From: Doris montereyensis
Lineage: Eukaryota; Mollusca; Gastropoda; Nudibranchia; Dorididae
Direction of reading: 5' to 3'
NCBI GenBank assembly: GCA_037039925.1
Contig: JAXRKP010001876.1
Coordinates: 21,789-85,788, forward strand
DNA length: 64,000 bases
The notes under the pieces were generated by a model. The model searched no databases and was not told the origin of the DNA. It saw only the letters and a program-made list of their open reading frames with translations. Positions within the stretch are counted from its first letter, which is position 1, and every line of letters starts with the position of its first letter. The position numbers and the translations under genes are program-made. Below, one piece after another: positions 28,189-40,900 of the stretch.

Positions 28189-31100
28189 AGCGATAGGCAG
28201 CGATTGGCAGCGATAGGCAGCGATAGGGAGCGATACCGACCCATAGGAGCGTTAGGGAGCGATAGGGCGATAAGCAGCCATAGGAGCCATAGGCTGCGAT
28301 AGGTGCCATAGACAGCCATAGGCTGCGATAGGCTGCGATAGGCTGTGATAGGCTGCAATAGGCTGCGATAGGGTGCGATAGGGTGCGATAGGTGATAGGG
28401 TGCGATAGGGTGCGATAGGGTGCGATAGTGCGATAGGCTGCGATAGGCTGCGATAGGTTGCAATAGGTTGCGATAGGTTGCGATAGGTTGCGATAGCTTG
28501 CGAAAGGTTGCGATAGGCTGCGATAGGCTGCGATAGGCTGTGATAAGCTGCGATAGGCTCCAATAGGCTGCGATAGGCGACGAAAGGCTGCGATAAAGAG
28601 CGATAGGCTGCGATAAAGAGCGATAAAGAGCGATAAAGAGCGATAAAAAGCGATAAAAAGCCATAAAAAGCCATAAAGAGCGATAAAGAGCGATAAAGAG
28701 AGATCAAGAGCGATAAACAGCAATAAAGAGCGATAAAAAGCGATAAACAGCGATAAAAGCGACAAAGAGCGATAAAGAACGATAGCGATAAAGAGCGATA
28801 AAGAGCGATAAAGAGCGATAAAGAGCGATAAAGAGCAATAAAGAGAATAAAGAGCAATAAAGAGCGATAAATACCGATAAAAAGCGATAAAGAGCGATAA
28901 AGAGCAATAAAGAGCGATACAGAGCGATAAAGAGAGAAAAAGAGCGATAAAGAGCGATAGGCTGCGATAGGCTGCGATGGGCTGCGATAGGCTGCGATAG
29001 GCTGCGGTAGGCTGCGGTAGGCTGCGGTAGGCTGCGATAAAGAGCGATAAAGAACGATAAAGAGCGATAAAGTGCGATGAAAAGCGATAAAGAGCGATAA
29101 AAAACGATAAAGAGCGATAAAGAGCGATAAAGAGCGATAAAGAGCGATAAAGAGCGATAAAGAGCAATAAAGAGCAATAAAGAGCGATAAATACCGATAA
29201 AAAGCGATAAAGAGCGATAAAGAGCAATAAAGAGCGATACAGAGCGATAAAGAGAGAAAAAGAGCGATAAAGAGCGATACGCTGCGATAGGCTGCGATAG
29301 GCTGCGATAGGCTGCGATAGGCTGCGATAGGCTGCGGTAGGCTGCGCTAGGCGGCGATAAATCCGATAAAGAGCGATAAAAAGCGATAAAGAGCGAAGAA
29401 GAGCGATATGTTCCGATAAAGAGCGATAAAGAGCGAAAAAGAGCGATAAAGAGCGATAGGTTTCGAAAAAGAGCGATAAAGAGCGATAGGCTGCGATAAA
29501 GAGCGATAGGCTGCGATAAAAAATGATAGGCAGCGAAAAAGCAATAGGCAGCGATAAAGAGCGATAAAGAGCGATAAAGAGCGATAAAATGCGATAAACA
29601 GCGATAAAAATCGATAAAGAGCGATAGGCTGCGATGGGATGCGATAGGCTGCGATAGGCTGCGATAGGCTGCGGTAGGCTGCGGTAGGCTGCGATAGGCT
29701 GCGGTAGGCTGCGATAAGCGATAAAGCGATAAAGAGCGATAAAGAATGATAAGGTGCGATAAAAAGAGCGATAAAGAGCGATAAAGATCGATAAAGAGTG
29801 ATAGACTGCGATAGACTTCGATAGGCTGCGATAAAGAGCGATAGGCTGCGATAAAGAGCGATAAAGAGCGATAGGCTGCGATAAAGAGCGATACGCTGCG
29901 ATAAAGAGCGATAGGCTGCGAAAGGCTGCGATAAAGAGCGATCAAGAGCGATAAAGAGCGATAAAGAGCGCTAAAGAACAGTAAAGAGCGGTAAAGAGCG
30001 ATAAGGAGCGATAAAAAGCGATGAAGAGAGATAAAGACCGATAAAGAGCGATATGGTCCGTCCGATAAAGAGCGATAGGCTGCGACAAAGAGCGATAAAG
30101 AGCGATAAAGAGCATTAAAAAGCGATAAGAAGCGATAAAGAGCGATAGGCTCCGATAAATAGCGATAGGCTGCGATAGGCTGCGATAAAGAGCGAAAAGA
30201 GCGATAAAGAGCGATGAAAAGCGATAGGCTGCGATAAAGAGCGATAAAGAGCGAAAGGCTGCGATAAAGAACGATAGGCTGCGATAAAGAGCGATAGGCT
30301 GCGATAAAGAGCGATAAAGATCGATAAAGAGCGATAAAAAGCCATAAAGAGCGATGAGAGAGCGATAAAGAGCAATAAAGAGCGATAGGCTGCGATAGAC
30401 TTAGATGAGCTGCGATAAAGAGCGATAAAGAGCGATAAAGAGCATAAAGAGCGATATGCTGCGATATAGAGCGATAGGCTGCTAATAAATAGCGATAGGC
30501 TGCGATAGGCTGCGATAGGCTGCGATAGGCTGTGATAGGCGATAGGCTGCGATAGGCTGCGATAGGCTGCAATAGGCTGCGATAGGGAGCGATAGGGAGC
30601 GATAGGCTGCGATAAATAGCGATTGGAAGCAATAAAAAGCGATAAAGGGCGATAAAGAGCGATAGGCTGCGATAAAGACCGATGGGATGCGATAAACAGC
30701 GATAGGCTGCTAATAAAGAGCGATAGGTTGCGATAGGCTGCGATAGGCTGCGATAGGCTGTGATAGGCTGCGATAGGGCTGCGATAGGCTGCGATAGGCT
30801 GCGATAGGCTGCGATAGGGAGCGATAGGGAGTGATAGACTGCGATAAAGAGCGATAGGCTGCGATAAAGAGCGATAGGCTGCGATAAAGAGCGATTGGCT
30901 GCTAATAAATAGCGATAGGCTGCGATAGGCTGCGATAGGCTGCGATAGGCTGTGATAGGCTGCGATAGGCTGCGATAGCCTTCGATAGGCTGCGATAGGC
31001 TGCAATAGGCTGCAATAGGGAGCGATAGGGAGCGATAGGCTGCGATAAATAGCGATTGGCAGCGATGAAAAGCGATAAAGGGCGATAAAGAGCGATAGGC

Positions 31101-31560
31101 TGCGATAAAGAGCGATGGGCTGCGATAATCAGCGATAGGCTGCTAATAAAGAGCGATAGGCTGCGATAGGCTGCGATAGGCTGTTATAGGCTGCGATAGG
31201 CTGCGATAGGCTGCGATAGCCTGCGTTAGGCTGCGATAGGCTGCGATAGGCTGCGATAGGCTGCGATAGGGAGCGATAGGGAGTGATAGACTGCGATAAA
31301 GAGCGATAGGCTGCGATAAAGAGCGATAGGCTGCGATAAAGGGCGATAGACAGCAATAAGCAGCGATAGGCAGCCATAGGCAGTGATAGGCAGCCATAGG
31401 CAGTGATAGGCAGCCATAAAGCAGCGATAGGAAGCCATAGGTAGCGATAAAGAGCCATAGGCAGCGATAAAGAGCCATAGGCAGCGATAAAGAGCGATAG
31501 GCAGCGATAAAGAGCCATAGGCAGCGATAAAGAGGATGGGCGGCGATAAAGAGGGATGGG
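28189..31560 (-). repeat. Inverted decamer part of higher-order module c
   Basis: Ordered sub-arrays follow block c. GATAGGGAGC and GCAGCCATAG units come first, then GATAGGGTGC (28.37-28.43 kb), GATAGGTTGC, GATAAAGAGC (28.6-30.2 kb) and GATAGGCTGC (30.4-31.3 kb). GGCAGCCATAG / GATGGGCAGC units lead into the next module. The marker GGCTGCTAATAAA occurs near 30,479, 30,708, 30,899 and 31,140. The long minus-strand open frames here are stop-free repeats, not genes. Confidence 0.92.
28851..29279 (-). repeat. Recent 320-bp tandem duplication inside the array
   Basis: A 109-bp stretch at 28,851-28,959, containing the unusual marker ATAAATACCGATAAAAAGCG, is repeated identically at 29,171-29,279. 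The offset is exactly 320 bp (32 decamers). This is a young local duplication that kept decamer phase, as unequal exchange or replication slippage would. Confidence 0.85.
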
Positions 31561-31664
31561 CAGCGATAAAGAGCCATAGGCAGCGATAAAGAGGGATGGG
31601 CAGCGTTAAAGAGGGTTGGGCAGCGATAAATAGGGATGGTCAGCGATAAAGAGGGATGGGGAGG

Positions 31665-32169
31665 TATTAGAGCGGTTAGAAGCGGTAGGAAACTGTAGAA
31701 AGCTGTAAAAAGCGGTAAGGAGCTGTTAAAAGCGGTAAAGAGCGGTTAAAAGCGGTTAAAAGGATATGGAAGCTGTAGGAAACTGTAGGAAACTGTATGA
31801 AAGCGGTAGGAAGCGTTAGGAAGCGGTAAAAAGCTGTATGGAGAAAGCGGTAAAGAGCGGTTAAAAGCGGATAAAAATGGATGGAAGCTGTAGGAAGCTG
31901 TATAAAAGCGGTAGGAAACTGTAGGAAGCTGTATAAAAGCGGTAGGAAGCGGTTTAAAAGCGGTTGGAAGCGTTAGAAGCGGTTAGAAGCGGTTACAAGC
32001 AATTACAAGCGGTTAAAAGCGGTAAGACTGGATTAGAAGGGGTTAGAAGGGGTTAGAAGGGGTTAGAAGGGGTTAGAAGGGGTTAGAAGCGGTTATCAAC
32101 GGTTCGAAACGGTTCGAAACGGTTCGAAGCGGTTCGAAGCGGTTGAAAGCTGTCTAAGGCGGTCTAGAG
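31665..32169 (-). repeat. Interspersed ~0.5-kb block, copy d
   Basis: Very similar to copy c in motif order and length. It is preceded by GGGATGGGCAGCGATAAAGA units and followed by GATAGGCAGCGATTGGCAGC, as in c and e. Confidence 0.9.
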
Positions 32170-34560
32170 CGATAGGCAGCGATTGGCAGCGATAGGCAGC
32201 GATAGGGAGCGATAGGGAGCGATAGGGAGCCATAGGGAGCGATAAGCAGCGATAGGGAGAGATCAGCGGCCATAGGCAGCAATAGGCAGCCATAGGCAGC
32301 CATAGGCAGCCATAGGCAGCCATAGCCTGCGATAGGCTGCGATAGGCTGCGATAGGGTGCGATAGGCTACGATAGGGTGCGATAGGGTGCGATAGGGTAC
32401 GATAGGGTGTGATAGGGTGCGATAGCGCGCGATAAGGCTGCGATAGGCTGCGATAGGCTACGATAGGTTGAAATAGGTTGTGATAGGTTGCGATAGGTTG
32501 CGATAGCTTGCGAGAGGTTGTGATAGGCTGCGATAGGCTGCGATAGGCTGCGATAGGCTCCAATAGGCTGCAATAGGCTGCGATAGGCTGCGATAGGCTG
32601 CGATAAAGAGCGATAGGCTGCGATAAAGAGCGATAAAGAGTGATAAAGAGCGATAAAAAGCCATAAAGAGCGATAAAGAGCGATAAAGAGCAATAAACAA
32701 CGATAAAGAGCGATGAAAAGCGATAAAGAGCGATAAAGAGCGACAACGAGCGATAAAGAACGATAAAGAGCGATAAAGAACGATAAAGAACGATAAAGAA
32801 CGATAAAGAGCGATAAAGAGCGATAAAGAGCGATGAAGAGCGATAAAGAGCGATAAAGAGCGATAAAGAGCGATGTAGAGCGATAAAGAGCGATAAAGAG
32901 CGATACAGTGCGATAGGTTTCGAAAAAGAGCGATAAAGAGCGATAGACTGCGATAAAGAGCGATAGCCTGCGATAAAAAACGATAGGCAGCGGAAAAAGC
33001 GATAGGCAGCGATAAAGAGCGATAAAGAGCGATAAAGAGCGATAAAGTGCGATAAAGAGCGATAAAGAGCGATAAAAAGCGATAGGCTGCGATGGGCTGC
33101 GATTGGCTGCGATAGGCTGCGGTAGGTAGTGATAGGCTGCGGTAGGCTGTGATAGGCGGCGATAAAGAGCGATAAAGAATGACAAAGAGCGATAAAGAGC
33201 GATAAAGACCGATAAAGAGCGATAAAGAGCGATAGACTGCGATAGACTTCGATAGGCTGCGATAAAGTGCGATAAAGAGCGATAGGCTGCGATAAAGAGC
33301 GATAGGCTGCGATAAAGAGCGATAAATAGCGATGAAGAGCGATAAAGAGCAGTAAAGAGCGGTAAAGAGCGATAAGGAGCGATAAAAGCGATGAAGAGCG
33401 ATAAAAGAGCGATAAAGAGCGATATGATCCGATAAAGAGCGATAGGCTGCGACAAAGAGCGATAACGACCGATAGAGAGCGATAAAAAGCGATAAGAAGC
33501 GATAAAGAGCGATAGGTTGCGATAGGCTGCAATAAAGAGCGAAAAAGAGCGATGAAGAGCGATAAAGTGCGATAGGCTGCGATACAGAGCGATAAAGAGC
33601 GATAGGCTGCGATAAAGAGCGATAGGCTGCGATAAAGAGCGATAGGCAGCGATAAAGAGCGATAAAGATCGATAAAGAGCGATAAAGAGCGATAGAGAGC
33701 GATAAAGAGCGATAAAGAGCGATAGGCTGTGATAGACTTAGATAGGCTGCGATAAAGAGCGATAAAGAGCTATAAAGAGCGATAAAGAGCGATAAAGAGC
33801 ATAAAGAGCGATATGCTGCGATAAAGAGCGATACGCTGCGATAAAGAGCGATAGGCTGCTAATAAATAGCGATAGGCTGTGATAGGCTACGACAGGCTGC
33901 GATAGGCTGTAATAGGCTGCGATAGGCTGCGATAGCCTTCGATAGGCTGCGATAGCCTGCGATAGGCTGCGATAGGGAGCGATAGGGAGCGATAGGCTGC
34001 GATAAATAGCGATAGGCAGCGATAAAAAGCGATAAAGGGCGATAAAGATCGATAGGCTGCGATAAAGAGCGATAAAGAGCGCTAGGCTGCGATAAAGAGC
34101 GATAAAGAGCGATGGGCTGCGATAAACAGCGATCGGCTGCCAATAAAGAGCGATAGGCCGCGATAGGCTGCGATAGGCTGCGATAGGCTGCGATAGGCTG
34201 TGATAGGCTGCGATTGGCTGCGATAGGCTGCGATAGGCTGCGATAGGCTGCGATAGGCTGTGATAGGGAGCGATAGGGAGCGATAGGCTGCGATAAAGAG
34301 CAGTAGGCTGCGATAAAGAGCGATAAAGAGCGATAGACTGCGATAAAGAGCGATAGGCAGCGATAGGCAGCCATAGGCAGTGATAGGCAGCCATACGCAT
34401 TGATAGGCAGCCATAAGCAGCGATAGGCAGCCATAGGTAGCGACGAAGAGCCATAGGCAGCGATAAAGAGCCATAGGCAGCGATAAAGAGCGATAGGCAG
34501 CGATAAAAAGAGGCATAGGCAGCGATAAAGAGGGATGGGGCAGCGATAAAGAGGGATGGG
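32170..34560 (-). repeat. Inverted decamer part of higher-order module d
   Basis: Repeats the order of sub-arrays seen after block c: GATAGGGAGC, GCAGCCATAG, GATAGGGTGC, GATAGGTTGC, GATAAAGAGC, GATAGGCTGC, GCAGCCATAG. It is about 1 kb shorter than module c, mostly in the GATAAAGAGC and GATAGGCTGC sections. Confidence 0.92.
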
Positions 34561-34665
34561 AAAGCGATAAAGAGCCATAGGCAGCGATAAAGAGGGATGG
34601 GCAGCGATAAAGAGGGATGGGCAGCGATAAAGACGGATGGGCAGGGATGGGGAGGGATGGGGAGG

Positions 34666-35179
34666 TATTAGAGCGGTTAGAAGCGGTAGGAAACTGTAGA
34701 AAGCTGTAAAAAGCTGTAAGGAGCTGTTAAAAGCGGTAAAGAGCGGTTAAAAAGCGGTTAAAAGGATATGAAAGCTGTAGGAAGCTGTATGAATGCGGTA
34801 GGAAGTGTTGGAAGCGGTAAAAAGCTGTATGGAGAAAGCGGTAAAGAGCGGTTTAAAAGCGGATAAAAATGTAGGAAGCTGTATAAAAGCGGTAGGAAAC
34901 TGTAGGAAGCTGTATAAAAGCGGTAGGAAGCGGTTTAAAAGCGGTTGGAAGCGTGAGAAGCGGTTAGAAGCCGTTACAAGCGATTACAAGCGGTTAAAAG
35001 TGGTAAGACTGGATTAGAAGGGGTTAGAAGGGGTTAGAATGGGTTAAAAGGGGTAGAAGGGGTTAGAAGGGGTTATAAGCGGTTTGAAATGGTTCGAAAC
35101 GGTTCAAAACGGTTCTAAACGGTTCGAAACGGTTTCGAAGCGGTTCGAAGCGGTTGAAAGCGGTCTTAGGCGGTCTAGA
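34666..35179 (-). repeat. Interspersed ~0.5-kb block, copy e
   Basis: Fifth copy with the same internal order as c and d, including the GGTTCGAAACGG tail. A short plus-strand open frame inside it has no recognisable content and is not annotated as a gene. Confidence 0.9.
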
Positions 35180-36898
35180 GCGATAGTCAGCGATAGGCAG
35201 CGATAGGGAGCGATAGGGAGCGATAGGAAGCGATAGGGAGCGATAGGCAGCGATAGGGACCGATAAGCAGCCATAGGCAGTCATAGGCAGCCATAGGCAG
35301 CCATAAGCCATAGGCAGCCATAGGCAGCCATAGGCAATAGCCTGCGATAGACTGCGATAGGCTGTGATAGGGTGCAATAGGCTGCGATTGGGTGCGATAG
35401 GGTGCGATAGGGGTGCGATAGGGTGCTGATAATAGGCGGCGATAGCGCGATCAAAAGCGATAAAGAGCGATGCGATAGGCTGCGATAGGCTGCAATAGGT
35501 TGCAATAGGTTGTGATAGGTTGCGATAGGTTGCGATAGCTTGCGATAAAGGTTGTGATAGGCTGCGATAGGCTGCGATAGGCTAGGCTTGATAGGTAACG
35601 ATAGGCTCCAATAGGCTGCCATAGGCTGCGATAGGTTGCGATAGGCTGCGATAGGTTGCGATAGACTGCGATAAAGAGCGATAAAGAGCGATAAAGAGCG
35701 ATCAAGAGCGATAAAGAGCGATAAAGAGCCGTAAAGAGCGATACAGAGCGATAAAGAGCGATAAAGAGCGATAAACAGCGATAAAGAGCGATAAAAAGCG
35801 ATAAAAAGCGATAAAGAGTGACAACGAGCGATAAAGAACGATAAAGAGCGATAAAGAGCGATAAAGAGCGATAAAGAGCGATAAAGAGCGATAAAGAGCG
35901 ATAAAGAGCGATAAAAGAGCGAAAAAGAGCGATAAACAGCGATAAAGAGCGATAGGGAGAGCGATTGGCTGCGATAGAGCTGCGATAGGCTGCGATAGGC
36001 TGCGGTAGGCTGCGGTAGGATGCGGTAGGCTGCGATAAAGAGCGATAAAGAGCGATCAAAAGCGATAAAAGTGATAAAGAGCGATAGGCTCCGATAAAGA
36101 GCGATAAAGAAACGGTTCGAAACGGTTCGAAACGGTTCTGCGAAAAGAGCGATAAAGAGCGATAGGCAGCGATAAAGAGCGATAGGCTGCGATAAAGGGA
36201 GCGATAAGACAGCGAAAATAAGCGATAGGCAGCGATAGGCAGCCAAGGCAGCGATAGGCAGCGATGATAGCCTGCGATAGGCTGCGATAGGCTGCGATAG
36301 GGTGCGATAGGCTACGATAGGGTGCGATAGGCTGTGATAGGCTGCGATAAGCTGTGATAGGCTGTGATAGGCTGTGATAGGCTGTGATAGGCTGTGATAG
36401 GCTGCGATAGGCTGCGATAGACTGCGATAGGCTGTGATAGGCTGTGATAAGCTGATGATAGGCTGTGATAGGCTGTGGTAGGCTGCGATAAAGAGCAACC
36501 AGCCGATAGGCAGAAAAGCGATAAAGAGCGATAGGCAGTGCGATAAAGAGTCGATAAAGAACGATAAAGCGATAAAGCGATAAAGAGCGATAAAGAGCCA
36601 GATAGCTGCGAAAAAGAGCGATAAAAAGCCATAGGCAGCAATAAAGAGCCACAGGCAGCGATAAAGACCATAGGCAGCGATAGGCAGCCATAGCTGCGAT
36701 AAGCCATAGGCAGCGATAGGCAGCGATAGGCAGCCATATGCAGCGATAGGCAGGCATAGGCAGCTGTGATAGGCGCTGCGATATGCAACCAGCCATAGGC
36801 AGCGATAGGCAGGCGATAGGCAGCCATAAGCAGCGATAAAAAGCCATAGGCAGCAATAAAGAGCCACAGGCAGCGATAAAGCCATAGGCAGCGTTAAA
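35180..36898 (-). repeat. Inverted decamer part of higher-order module e
   Basis: The same series as modules c and d but shorter, with more single-unit breaks at 36.0-36.9 kb. A small piece of GAAACGGTTCGAAACGG (36,113-36,138) interrupts the decamers. It ends at the palindrome CAGCGATATCGCTG. Confidence 0.9.
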
Positions 36899-37918
36899 CA
36901 GCGATATCGCTGCCCATCCCTCTTTATCGCTGCCCATCCCTCTTTATCGCTGCCTATGGCTCTTAAACAGCGATATCGCTGTCCATCCTCTTCATCGCTG
37001 CCAATCCCTCTTTATCGCTGCCTATGGCTCTGTATCGCTGCCTATCGCTCTTTATCGTTGCCTATGGCTCTTTATCGCTGCCTATGGCTGCCTATCGCTG
37101 CTTATGGCTGCCTATCGCTGCCTATCGCACCCTATCGCAGCCTATCGCTCTTTATCGCTCTTGATCGTTCTTGATCGCTTTTTATCGCTCTTTATCGCTG
37201 CCTATCGCTCTTTATCGCAGTCTATCGCTCCCTATCGCAGCCTATCGTAGCCTATCGCAGCCTATCGCAGGCTATCGCAGGCTATCGCAGCCTATCACAG
37301 CCTATCGCAGCCTATCGCTCTTTATTAGGAGCCTATCGCTCTTTATCGCAGCCTATCGCTCTTTATCGCAGCCTATCGCTCTTTATGCTCTTTATCACTT
37401 TTTATCGCTCTTTATCGCAGCCTATCACAGCCTATTGCAGCCTATAGCAGCATATCGCAGGTTATCGAAGTCTATCGCAGCCTATCGCTCTTTATCGCTC
37501 TTTATCGCTCTATTTATCGCTCTTTATCGTTCTTTATCGTTCTCTATCGCTCTATATCGCTCTTTATCGCTCTTTATCATTCTTTATCGTTCTTTATCGC
37601 TCTTTATCGCTCTTTATCGCAGTCTATCGCTCTTTATCGCAGCCTACCGCTCTTTATCGCTCTTTATCGCTCTTTATCGCTCTTTATCGCTCTTTATCGT
37701 TCTTTATCGCTCTTTATTGCTCTTTATCGTTCTTTATCGCTTTTTATCGCTCTATATCGCTCTTTATCGCTTTTTTTATCGCTCTTTATCGTTCTTTATC
37801 GCTTAATTTTAATCGCTCTTTATCGCTCTTTATCGCTCTTTATCGCAGCCTATCGCTCTTTATCGCAGCCTATCGCTCTTTATTGCAGTCTATGGCTCTT
37901 TATCGTAGCCTATCGCCT
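36899..37918 (+). repeat. 10-bp satellite, last forward domain
   Basis: Begins at the palindrome CAGCGATATCGCTG (36,899-36,912), followed by CCCATCCCTCTTTATCGCTG units. A near copy of the same palindromic switch follows at about 36,968-36,981. After about 1 kb of decamers the array changes within roughly 20 bp (37,905-37,930) to the 8-bp satellite. Confidence 0.93.
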
Positions 37919-40900
37919 CCATGGCTTCGTTCTGTTCATCGCTCCGTCGCTCCATCGGTCTACTGCTTCATCGCTTCACTGCTCCATCGCTCCATCGCTC
38001 CATCGGTCTACTGCTCCATCGCTCCATCGCTCCATTGCTCAAGTGCCCCATTGTTTTGTTGCTCCATCCCTACATCGCTCCATCGCTCCATTGCTACATC
38101 ACTCAATCGCTAATCGCTCTATCGCTCCATCGCACCATCGCTCGATTGCTCATCGTTACATCGCTCCATCGCTCCATCACTCCATCGCTCAATAGCTCGA
38201 TCGCTCCATCGCTTCTTCGCTAAATTGCTCCATCGCTCCATCGCTCCATCGCTCCAGCCTTCCTTCACTCCATCGGTCAACCGCTCCATCACTCCATCGC
38301 TCTACTGCTTCATCGCTCCATCGCTGAATCGCTCAATCGCTCCATCGACCCATTGCGCCATCGTACCATCACTCCAACGCTCTACCGCTTCATCGCTCAA
38401 TTGCTCCATCGCTCCATCGCTCCATCGCTCCATTGCCCCATCGTTTCATCGCTCCATCCCTACATCGCTCAATCGCTCCATTGCTCCATCACTCAATCGC
38501 TCCATTACCCATCGTTACATCGCTCCATCGCTCCATCGCTCCATCGCTTCATTACTACATCGCTCCATCGCTCAATTGCTCCATCGCTTCATGGCTCCAT
38601 TGCCCCATCGATCCATTGCTCCATCGCTCCGTTGCTTCATCGCTCCATCAGTACATCGGTTTACTGCTTCATCGCTCCATTGCTCCATCGCTCCATCGCT
38701 TTATCGCTCCATTGCCCCATCGTACCATCACTCCAACGCTCTACCGCGTCATCGCTCCATTGCTCCATCGCTCCATCGCCCCATCGTTTTGCCGTTCAAT
38801 CCCTACATCGCTCCATTGCTCCATTGCTCCAACACTCAATCGCTAATCGCTCCATCGCTCCATCGCTCTATCGCTCCAGTCATCGTTACATCGTTCCATC
38901 GCTCCATCGCTCCATTGCTCCATTGCTCCATCACCCAATCGCTCCATCGCTCCATCGCTCAATCGCTCCATTTGGTCATCGTTACATCGCTCCATCGCTC
39001 CATCGCTCCATCGCTCCATCCTCCATCGCTTCATCACCCCATCGCTCCATTGCCCCATCGTACCATCACTCCAACGCTCTACCGCTTCATCGTTCCATTG
39101 CTCCACCGCTCCATCGCTCCATCGCTCCATTATCCAATCGTTTTATCTGTCCATCCCTACATCGCTCCATCGCTCCATTGCTCCATCACTCAATCGCTCC
39201 ATCGCTGCATCGCTCCATCGCTCCATCGCTCAATCGCTCCATTTGCCATCGTTACATCGCTCCATCGCTCCATCGCTCAATCGATCCATTGCTCCATCGC
39301 TTCGCCGCTCTATCGCTCCATCGTTCAATCGGTCTACTGCTTCATCGCTCCGCTCCATCGCTCCATCGCTCCATCACTCCATTGCCCCATCGTACCATCA
39401 CTCCGACGCTCTACCGTTTCATCGGTCCATTGCTCCATCGCTCCATCGCTCCATTGCTCCATTGCCCCATCGTTTTGTTGCTCCATCCCTACATCGTTCC
39501 ATCGCTCCATTGCTCCATCACTCAAACGCTAATCGCTCCATCGCTCCATCGCTCCATTGCTCATCGTTACATCGCTCCATCGCTCCATCACTCAATCGTT
39601 TAATCACTCCAGCGCTCCATCGCTCCATCGCTACATTGACCATCGTTACATCGCTCCATCGCTCCATCGCTCCATTGCTCCATCTCTCCATCGCTCCATC
39701 GCTCCATCGTTACTTGGCTCCATCGTTCCCTCGCTCCATCCCTACATCCCTTCATCGCTCAATCGCTCTATTGCTCCATTGCTCCATCGCTCCATTGCTC
39801 AATCACTCAATCGTTTAATCACTCCATCGCTCCATCGCTCCATTGCCCATCGTTACATCGCTCCATCGCTCCATCAGTCCATCGCTCCATCGCTCCATCG
39901 CTCCATCGCTCAATCGCTCCATTGCTCCATCGATCCATTGCTCCATGGCTCCGTCGCTCCATCGCTCCATCGCTCAATCGATCCATTGCTCCGCTCTATC
40001 GCTCCATCGTTCAATCATCGCTCCATTGCTCCATCGCTTCTTCGCTCCATCGCTCCATTGCCCCATCGTACTATCACTCAAAACTCTCTACCGCTTCATC
40101 GTTCCTTTGCTCCATCGCTCCATCGCTCCATTGCTCAATTGCTCAATTGCTCAATCTCTCCATCGCTCCATCGCTCCATCGATCCATTGCTCCATCGCTT
40201 CGCCGCTCTATCGCTCCATGGCTCCATCGTTCTACTGCTTCATCGCTCCATTGCTCCATTGCTCGATCGCTCCATCGCTCCATTGCTGCAGTGCCCTATC
40301 GTTTTGTGGCTCCATCCCTACATCGCTCCTTCGCTCCATTGCTCCATCACTCAATCGCTAATCGCTCCATCGCTCCTTCGCTCCATTGCTCCATCGCTCC
40401 CTTGCTCATCGTTACATCGCTCCATCGCTACATCGCTCCATCGCTTGATCGCTCCATCGCTCCATCACTCCATCCCATGATCGCTCCATCGCTCAATCGC
40501 TCAATTGCTCCATTGCTCCATCGCTCCATCGCTCCATTGCTCCATCGATCCATTGCTCCATCGCTCCGTCGCTCCATGGCTCCATCACTCCATCACTCTA
40601 CCGCTTCATCGCTCCATTGCTCCATCGCTCCATCGCTCCATCGCTCCATCGCTCCATCGTTCAATCGCTCCATCGCTCCTTCGCTCCAGCGTTCCTTCAC
40701 TCCATCGCTCTAACGCTCCATCACTCCATCGCTCTACTGCTTCATCGCTCCATTGCTTCATCGCTCAATCGCTCCATCGCTCCATTGCCCCATCGTTTCA
40801 TCGCTCCATCCCTACGTCGCTCAATCGCTCCATTGCTTCGTCACTCAATCGCTCCAACGCTCCATCGCTCAATCGCTCCATTGCCCATCGTTACATCGCT

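Noticed and set aside
575..37806. Dozens of long open frames with IALYRSLSLF-type repeats, some above 500 codons
   Set aside because: A 10-bp stop-free unit is open in all three frames of one strand and gives the same peptide in each. There are no start contexts, no non-repetitive domain, and the frames follow array orientation.
1..37918. Telomeric repeat
   Set aside because: The units do not resemble known animal telomere repeats such as TTAGGG, are not G-rich on one strand, and switch orientation.
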